In this document: in pieces, positions 23,202 to 26,905 of the stretch | Position numbering within the stretch: the first letter of the stretch is position 1 | Layout of the letters: every line of letters begins with the position of its first letter | Source: Rhodobacteraceae bacterium UBA6236 | GTDB lineage: Bacteria; Pseudomonadota; Alphaproteobacteria; Rhodobacterales; Rhodobacteraceae | Length of the DNA: 26,905 nucleotides | Direction of reading: 5' to 3' | Assembly: GCA_002440945.1 (NCBI GenBank) | Contig: DJWG01000012.1 | Location: forward strand, 1-26,905 | Translations under genes and position numbers: made by a program | The notes under the pieces: generated by a model | What the model was told of the DNA's origin: nothing | The model's input: only the letters and a program-made list of their open reading frames with translations | Databases searched by the model: none

Positions 23202-23248
23202 CAGCCGGCTGCGCAGGCCGGACCGGGTCAAGGAAAACCGCAAATATG

Positions 23249-23275
23249 GGGCCGGTGCAGACCGGCCCTTATTTT
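23249..23275 (+). terminator. Intrinsic terminator of gapR
   Basis: Perfect 8-bp stem GGGCCGGT (23249-23256) with ACCGGCCC (23261-23268), loop GCAG, followed by TTATTTT. It is 47 bp after the gapR stop. Confidence 0.85.
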
Positions 23276-23307
23276 GCCCAGGGCTTTCTGGACAGCCGAG
23301 GGGCTTT

Positions 23308-23321
23308 CCGCTAATCAGCGG
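23308..23321. promoter_or_regulatory. Palindrome directly before the iron-permease start
   Basis: CCGCT-AATC-AGCGG, perfect 5-bp arms, ending 2 bp before the ATG where a ribosome site would be expected. GCTAAT inside it resembles a -10 element and TGGACA (23289-23294) a -35 element at short 15-bp spacing. It could be an operator, a start-masking hairpin, or part of a leaderless promoter. Confidence 0.35.
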
Positions 23322-23323
23322 CA

Positions 23324-25027
23324 ATGACCGGGGAAAACAGTCAGGCATTACCGGGCGGGACCGCCCGGACATCGCAAGGGCGGCATCGCAAGGTCGGGGC
23401 CGGTCCGGGCTGGACCTTGGGCGCGCTCACGATCGCGGCGGTGGTGCTGATCCCGCTTGTCGCGGTGGTGGTCATCGCCTTCAACCCGACTGAAAACATC
23501 TGGCCGCATCTTCTGGCCACGACCCTGCCGCGCTATCTGACGAACAGCATCATCCTGGCCAGCGGATCGGCGGTTCTGGCGGCGGTCGTGGGGGCGGGGG
23601 CGGCCTGGCTTGTGACCATGTATCGCTTTCCGCTGTCGGGGTGGCTCGAATGGTGGCTGCTGCTGCCGATGGCAATACCGGCCTATGTTTCGGCCTATGG
23701 GCTTGTCGATCTGCTGGATTACGCAGGCCCGGTGCAATCGGCGCTGCGCCAGACCTTCGGCTGGGCCTCGGCACGCGATTACTGGTTCTTTTCGCCCCGG
23801 TCGCGGGGCTTTGCCATCGTCGTGCTTGCGTCGGCGCTTTATCCCTACGTCTATCTGCTGGCGCGCGCGGCCTTCCGCGAACAACCCTCGGGCAGCTACG
23901 AGGTCGCCCGCGCGCTTGGTGCCGGGCCCTGGCGGCTTTTCTGGCGGATCGGCCTGCCTCTGGCCCGGCCCGCCATCGCGGCGGGCGCCGCCATCGTGAT
24001 GATGGAGGTGGTGAGCGATTACGGCGTGTCCTTCTATTTCGGCATCCAGACGCTGACGACCGGGATCTTTTCCGTCTGGCTCGAGACCGGCAACGCCGGG
24101 GGCGCGGCACAGATCGCCTGCGTGATCCTGGCGGTGATCTTCGCGCTGATGGTGCTGGAACGCTACGGCCGCCGGCAGTCGCGCTTCTTCCAGTCCGCCC
24201 GCCAGCCGCGCCCGGTGACGCGGCAGCCCTTGCGGGGGGCGGCCGCGCTGCTGGCGACCGGGCTTTGCCTCGTGCCGCTTGCCATGGGGTTCGTTCTGCC
24301 CGCCGCCGTCATCCTTGGCCATGCCATCGAACGCCCGTCGGAATGGCTGAGCGCGGGCCTTGGTCTTGCACTGTGGCACACGCTGACGGTGGGGGCGGTG
24401 GCATCCGTTCTGACGGTCTTCGGGGCGCTCTTCCTTGTCTATGCCGTGCGCCTCGCGCTGTCGCGGACGGCGCGGATGGTGCTGCCGCTGACGACGCTTG
24501 GCTATGGCGCGCCCGGTGCGGTGCTGGCGGTGGGCATCCTCATTCCGCTGGCGGCGCTTGACCACCGGATCGCCGACGCGATCCTGGCGGTGACGGGGCA
24601 TGACCCCGGGCTGATCCTGACCGGGTCGGCGGCGGCGATCGTCCTTGCCTTCATGGTGCGGTTCTTCGGCATCGCGGAAGGCGCGGTCGACAGCGCCTTT
24701 GGCCGGATCTCGCCCTCGCTGCCGATGGCGGCGCGGTCGCTCGGCCGCACGGCGCGCGGGGTGCTGACTTCGGTCTACCTGCCGATGCTGCGCGGCTCTG
24801 TCGGAACGGCGCTGCTGCTGGTCTTTGTCGAATGCGTCAAGGAACTGCCCGCGACGCTGCTGCTTCGCCCCTTCAACTACGAAACGCTGGCCACCCGGGT
24901 GCAGGAAAAGGCGAGCCTTGAGAAACTGGGCGAAGCCGCGCCCCCGGCGCTGATCGTGATGGCGGTGGGTCTTGTGGCGGTGACGCTTCTGGCCCGCGCC
25001 AGCCGCGCGCGCGAACGCCGGCCATAA
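23324..25027 (+). CDS. FbpB-type fused ABC permease (ferric iron importer)
   Basis: A 567-residue inner-membrane protein with two tandem permease domains and about 12 hydrophobic segments. Each half has its own coupling loop: EVARALGAGPWRLFWRIGLP (near residue 190) and MAARSLGRTARGVLTSVYLP (near 470). The length and layout match FbpB/SfuB/HitB, the fused permeases of Fe3+ ABC importers. The matching binding protein and ATPase are not in the window; a terminator precedes it and a tRNA follows, so it is a single-gene unit. The ATG at 23324 has no ribosome-binding site. Thiamin or phosphonate importers also use fused permeases, but the C-terminal VECVKELPATLLLRPFNYETLA tract is typical of the iron group. 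Confidence 0.88.
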   Translation: MTGENSQALPGGTARTSQGRHRKVGAGPGWTLGALTIAAVVLIPLVAVVVIAFNPTENIWPHLLATTLPRYLTNSIILASGSAVLAAVVGAGAAWLVTMYRFPLSGWLEWWLLLPMAIPAYVSAYGLVDLLDYAGPVQSALRQTFGWASARDYWFFSPRSRGFAIVVLASALYPYVYLLARAAFREQPSGSYEVARALGAGPWRLFWRIGLPLARPAIAAGAAIVMMEVVSDYGVSFYFGIQTLTTGIFSVWLETGNAGGAAQIACVILAVIFALMVLERYGRRQSRFFQSARQPRPVTRQPLRGAAALLATGLCLVPLAMGFVLPAAVILGHAIERPSEWLSAGLGLALWHTLTVGAVASVLTVFGALFLVYAVRLALSRTARMVLPLTTLGYGAPGAVLAVGILIPLAALDHRIADAILAVTGHDPGLILTGSAAAIVLAFMVRFFGIAEGAVDSAFGRISPSLPMAARSLGRTARGVLTSVYLPMLRGSVGTALLLVFVECVKELPATLLLRPFNYETLATRVQEKASLEKLGEAAPPALIVMAVGLVAVTLLARASRARERRP

Positions 25028-25070
25028 CCGTCTTGCGCGACGCCCCGTCTGGCGCTATCCCGGCGCGGAT

Positions 25071-25146
25071 GCCCCTATAGCTCAGCTGGTAGAGCGTCTG
25101 ATTTGTAATCAGAGGGTCGGCGGTTCAAGTCCGTCTGGGGGCACCA
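25071..25146 (+). tRNA. tRNA-Thr(TGT)
   Basis: A full 76-nt cloverleaf with encoded CCA. Acceptor GCCCCTA (25071-25077) pairs with TGGGGGC (25136-25142, one G-T pair). The D-arm GCTCAGCTGGTAGAGC, anticodon stem TCTGA/TCAGA with loop TTTGTAA (anticodon TGT), and T-arm GGTTCAAGTCC are all present. It reads ACA codons. A TTGCGC element at 25033-25038 may be part of its promoter. Confidence 0.96.
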
Positions 25147-25176
25147 GAACAGCCCGAACAACAGGCAGTGTCGGCA

Positions 25177-25848
25177 TCAGCGAAGCCGGGCTCGAACCTC
25201 TGACCAATCCCGGATGTCGACCTCCAGAAGGTGGAACGCGGCATAGGTCACGGCGCCCCCGATGATGAAGAGGGCGGGGACGCGCATCAGGGAATGGCGG
25301 CGCAGGTAAATCCCCGCAAAACCGAACGCCAGGGACAAAAGCGCGAGGCCATAGGCCGCGAGGACGCTGCCGTTCATGGTCGTCACGGCTTTTTCGGTCC
25401 CGATGGCCCGTGCCGCGGTCGCGAGCGAGATATGGAAACTCGCCACGATGCCGAAGGTGAGGCCAAGGAACGAAAAGAACGCCTGCCCGACCTTCCGGGG
25501 CTTTTGCACCGGGTGCGTCTGGGGGGCGACACAGCCCGCCGCCGCCGCAAGCGCGGAAGCCCTTTGCTGCCGGATCATGGCGCGTAGCATCAACGCCACC
25601 CCGGTAACGACCAGCGCTGTGGCGCAAAGACCGGCGGCGATCGCCACGGCAGGCCCGCTGCTGGCGCGGATCGCGTCGTAGTTCTGGTTGGCATATTTCA
25701 CCGCCTGGATGCCAAGGCCCATGAAGACCCCACCAAGGCCCAGGCGTGAATAGATCGACTTCAGGATCCCAGGCGTTTCCGCCCGGGGGTCGCCATGCGG
25801 ATGCGCCCTGATGGTCTGTGGTCCGGTCCGCCAATCATCGTTGGACAT
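25177..25848 (-). CDS. Hypothetical five-helix membrane protein
   Basis: A 223-residue predicted inner-membrane protein that I do not recognise. A polar N-terminus of about 35 residues is followed by roughly five hydrophobic segments (near residues 37-53, 68-92, 124-147, 158-178 and 190-207). A polar loop between the second and third contains one cysteine. The ribosome site before ATG 25848 is weak. It converges with tRNA-Thr, 31 bp away. No conserved charged residues in the helices point to transport. A longer overlapping frame on the same strand (25109-25834) is rejected because it lacks this regular hydrophobic pattern. Confidence 0.7.
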   Translation of the reverse strand: MSNDDWRTGPQTIRAHPHGDPRAETPGILKSIYSRLGLGGVFMGLGIQAVKYANQNYDAIRASSGPAVAIAAGLCATALVVTGVALMLRAMIRQQRASALAAAAGCVAPQTHPVQKPRKVGQAFFSFLGLTFGIVASFHISLATAARAIGTEKAVTTMNGSVLAAYGLALLSLAFGFAGIYLRRHSLMRVPALFIIGGAVTYAAFHLLEVDIRDWSEVRARLR

Positions 25849-25994
25849 AATGGTGTCTTTGCAATTTCGGGTCGAGTAATCCCGGTGATCATCTCCTTGA
25901 AAAATGGCTGAAAATAGGCCCGGACGAGGTTCGATCCAGACGCTATCGCGACATGTCTCGATCTGGTCGGCGCCGGGACGGGCGGATCCGCGCT

Positions 25995-26201
25995 TCAGGC
26001 CCGCTCTTCGTAGATCGGTCCGACGAACTGGAAGAACGCTGCCGGTTTGCCATCTGGAAGACGGGCGCGGACGTAGACCTCGTCGTCGCAGACCACCACG
26101 TCCTTGCCGGAGGTTGCCAGCCCTTCTCCGATCAGTTGCGCGACGATCCCGGCACTCGCGGTCCTGCCGCAGCGTTTCGCATTCCTGGCGGAAAGCAACA
26201 T
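25995..26201 (-). CDS. Hypothetical 68-residue protein
   Basis: A small acidic-to-neutral soluble protein I do not recognise. The N-terminal half may be helical (SAGIVAQLIGEGLATSG) and the rest alternates like beta strands (KDVVVCDDEVYVRARLPDGKPAAFFQFVG). I prefer the ATG at 26201 over the frame's first ATG at 26294, because the upstream part is arginine-rich sequence produced by a hairpin and a tandem repeat. It lies 101 bp downstream of, and in the same direction as, the alcohol dehydrogenase, and may be co-transcribed with it. The 146 bp between it and the membrane protein show no clear element. Confidence 0.5.
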   Translation of the reverse strand: MLLSARNAKRCGRTASAGIVAQLIGEGLATSGKDVVVCDDEVYVRARLPDGKPAAFFQFVGPIYEERA

Positions 26202-26234
26202 GTGTCCGGTTCCCCCTCGGCCAGCCAACGGGAA

Positions 26235-26270
26235 CCTTGCGCGCAAGTCACCCGTGACACGCGCGCAAGG
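26235..26270. other. Strong 36-nt nested hairpin after the alcohol dehydrogenase
   Basis: CCTTGCGCGC (26235-26244) pairs perfectly with GCGCGCAAGG (26261-26270). The loop holds a second self-complementary tract GTCAC/GTGAC (26247-26251, 26254-26258). On the minus strand it follows the dehydrogenase stop by about 33 nt. No T tract follows, so it is more likely an mRNA 3' stabiliser or a protein site than an intrinsic terminator. Confidence 0.6.
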
Positions 26271-26272
26271 CC

Positions 26273-26296
26273 TGCGTTTCAGTCTGCGTTTCAATC
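26273..26296. repeat. 12-bp tandem duplication
   Basis: TGCGTTTCAGTC (26273-26284) is followed directly by TGCGTTTCAATC (26285-26296), one mismatch. It lies between the dehydrogenase stop and the nested hairpin and accounts for the arginine-rich start of an overlapping frame. Confidence 0.65.
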
Positions 26297-26302
26297 CGGG
26301 GC

Positions 26303-26905
26303 TCAGGCCGCCAGAATGACCTTCAGCGCCTTTTCCCGCGCCGCATTTCCGAAGACCTCATAGGCCTCAAGGATGTCGTCCAGAGCGAAACGGTGGGTGA
26401 TCAGCTTCGTCGGATCGATCTTGCCCGACTGGACGGTCTTGAGAAGCATCGGCGTCGTGTTGGTGTTCACCAGACCGGTGGCGATGGTCACGTTCTTGAT
26501 CCACAGGTCTTCCAGATGCAGGTCGACCTTGGTGCCGTGGACGCCGACGTTCGCGATGCGGCCCCCGGCGGCGACCACCTTCTGGCAGACGTCGAAGGTC
26601 GCCGGAACGCCGACCGCCTCGATGGCGACGTCCACGCCGACGCCGTCGGTCAGGGCGCGGATCTGTTCCACCGCGCGGCCTTCAGAGGCGTCGATGGTAT
26701 CGGTGGCGCCGAACTGACGCGCGACGCCAAGGCGGTTCTTGTCGGTATCGACCATGATGATCCGCGCCGGGGCGTAGAACTGCGCCGTCAGAAGCGAGGC
26801 CATGCCGATGGGGCCCGCGCCGACGATGGCGACGGTCTGGCCGGGGGCCACGGCGCCGTTCAGCACGCCGATCTCGAACCCGGTGGGCAGGATGTCGGAC
26901 AGCAT
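26303..26905 (-). CDS. Zinc-type medium-chain alcohol dehydrogenase, C-terminal 200 residues (cut by window edge)
   Basis: The gene enters from the right edge, so the N-terminal catalytic zinc domain is missing from view. The visible part begins at a SDILPTGFEIG segment and contains the Rossmann loop GAGPIG (29-34 of the fragment), the cofactor-selecting aspartate D53 (MVDTD, favouring NAD over NADP), and the EAVGVPATF and GG-x-IANVGVHG strands. It ends with the usual FALDDILEAYEVF...ALKVIL tail. Relatives oxidise short alcohols or reduce aldehydes. The methionine at the edge is internal, not a start. The stop is at 26303. It is followed by a tandem repeat and a strong hairpin. Confidence 0.9.
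   Translation of the reverse strand: MLSDILPTGFEIGVLNGAVAPGQTVAIVGAGPIGMASLLTAQFYAPARIIMVDTDKNRLGVARQFGATDTIDASEGRAVEQIRALTDGVGVDVAIEAVGVPATFDVCQKVVAAGGRIANVGVHGTKVDLHLEDLWIKNVTIATGLVNTNTTPMLLKTVQSGKIDPTKLITHRFALDDILEAYEVFGNAAREKALKVILAA

Noticed and set aside
25071..26302. Genomic island or prophage integrated at tRNA-Thr
   Set aside because: No duplicated tRNA 3' end, integrase or compositional break was found within the window.
1..26905. CRISPR array, insertion sequence or phage genes
   Set aside because: No regularly spaced direct repeats, transposase or phage structural motifs were seen.

Overview
The window is GC-rich, with a gene style and gene content typical of a Rhodobacterales alphaproteobacterium (Rhodobacter/Paracoccus/Gemmobacter type). 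Pointers are a DksA with a single cysteine, GapR (DUF2312), an FnrL-type box, an XRE regulator with a DUF2083-like tail, and a GC-rich intergenic repeat that I associate with this order. This assignment is an inference from protein style; no rRNA is present. Every stretch without a gene call is shorter than about 300 bases.

Layout. 1-1073: a MoxR-type AAA ATPase (cut by the window edge) diverges from dksA, which ends in a clear intrinsic terminator. 1106-2933: an FAD-dependent aromatic-type monooxygenase converges on rutR. 3085-13025: a reductive pyrimidine (or hydantoin) catabolic island. It contains a beta-alanine:pyruvate-type aminotransferase, a second RutR-like repressor, an N-carbamoyl-amino-acid hydrolase, a dihydropyrimidinase, two small ORFs, and a complete NMT1/ThiY-type ABC importer (ATPase, two permeases, binding protein). 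Three RutR-like palindromes (TGACC-N4-GGTCA) sit at its two control points. A MltB-like lytic transglycosylase lies inside the island but has no evident metabolic link. Three copies of a modular intergenic repeat are scattered through this operon.

13197-19192: a signalling locus made of an XRE regulator, a stand-alone CheY-like receiver, a small two-helix membrane protein, a giant Na+/solute-symporter-type histidine kinase (CbrA/CrbS class) and a FliM-like protein. The receiver, small protein and kinase overlap stop-to-start. The XRE regulator carries a segment resembling the kinase's own histidine phosphoacceptor domain. This makes the locus the best candidate here for an undescribed phosphorelay, with the DNA-binding protein as a possible output of a receiver that has no output domain.

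19475-23275: a rhodanese/DUF442-like protein diverges from a zinc-finger TraR/DksA protein across an FNR-type box. A FadJ-like fusion with its catalytic residues replaced follows, then a small membrane protein and gapR with its terminator. 23324-26905: an orphan FbpB-type fused iron ABC permease, tRNA-Thr(TGT), a five-helix membrane protein, a short hypothetical protein and the C-terminal part of a zinc-type alcohol dehydrogenase.

Together, the pyrimidine island would import a pyrimidine-like compound and open the reduced ring (dihydropyrimidinase). It would then cleave the carbamoyl product (M20 hydrolase) and transaminate beta-alanine. The first, reducing enzyme (PreT/PreA-type dehydrogenase) is not in the window.
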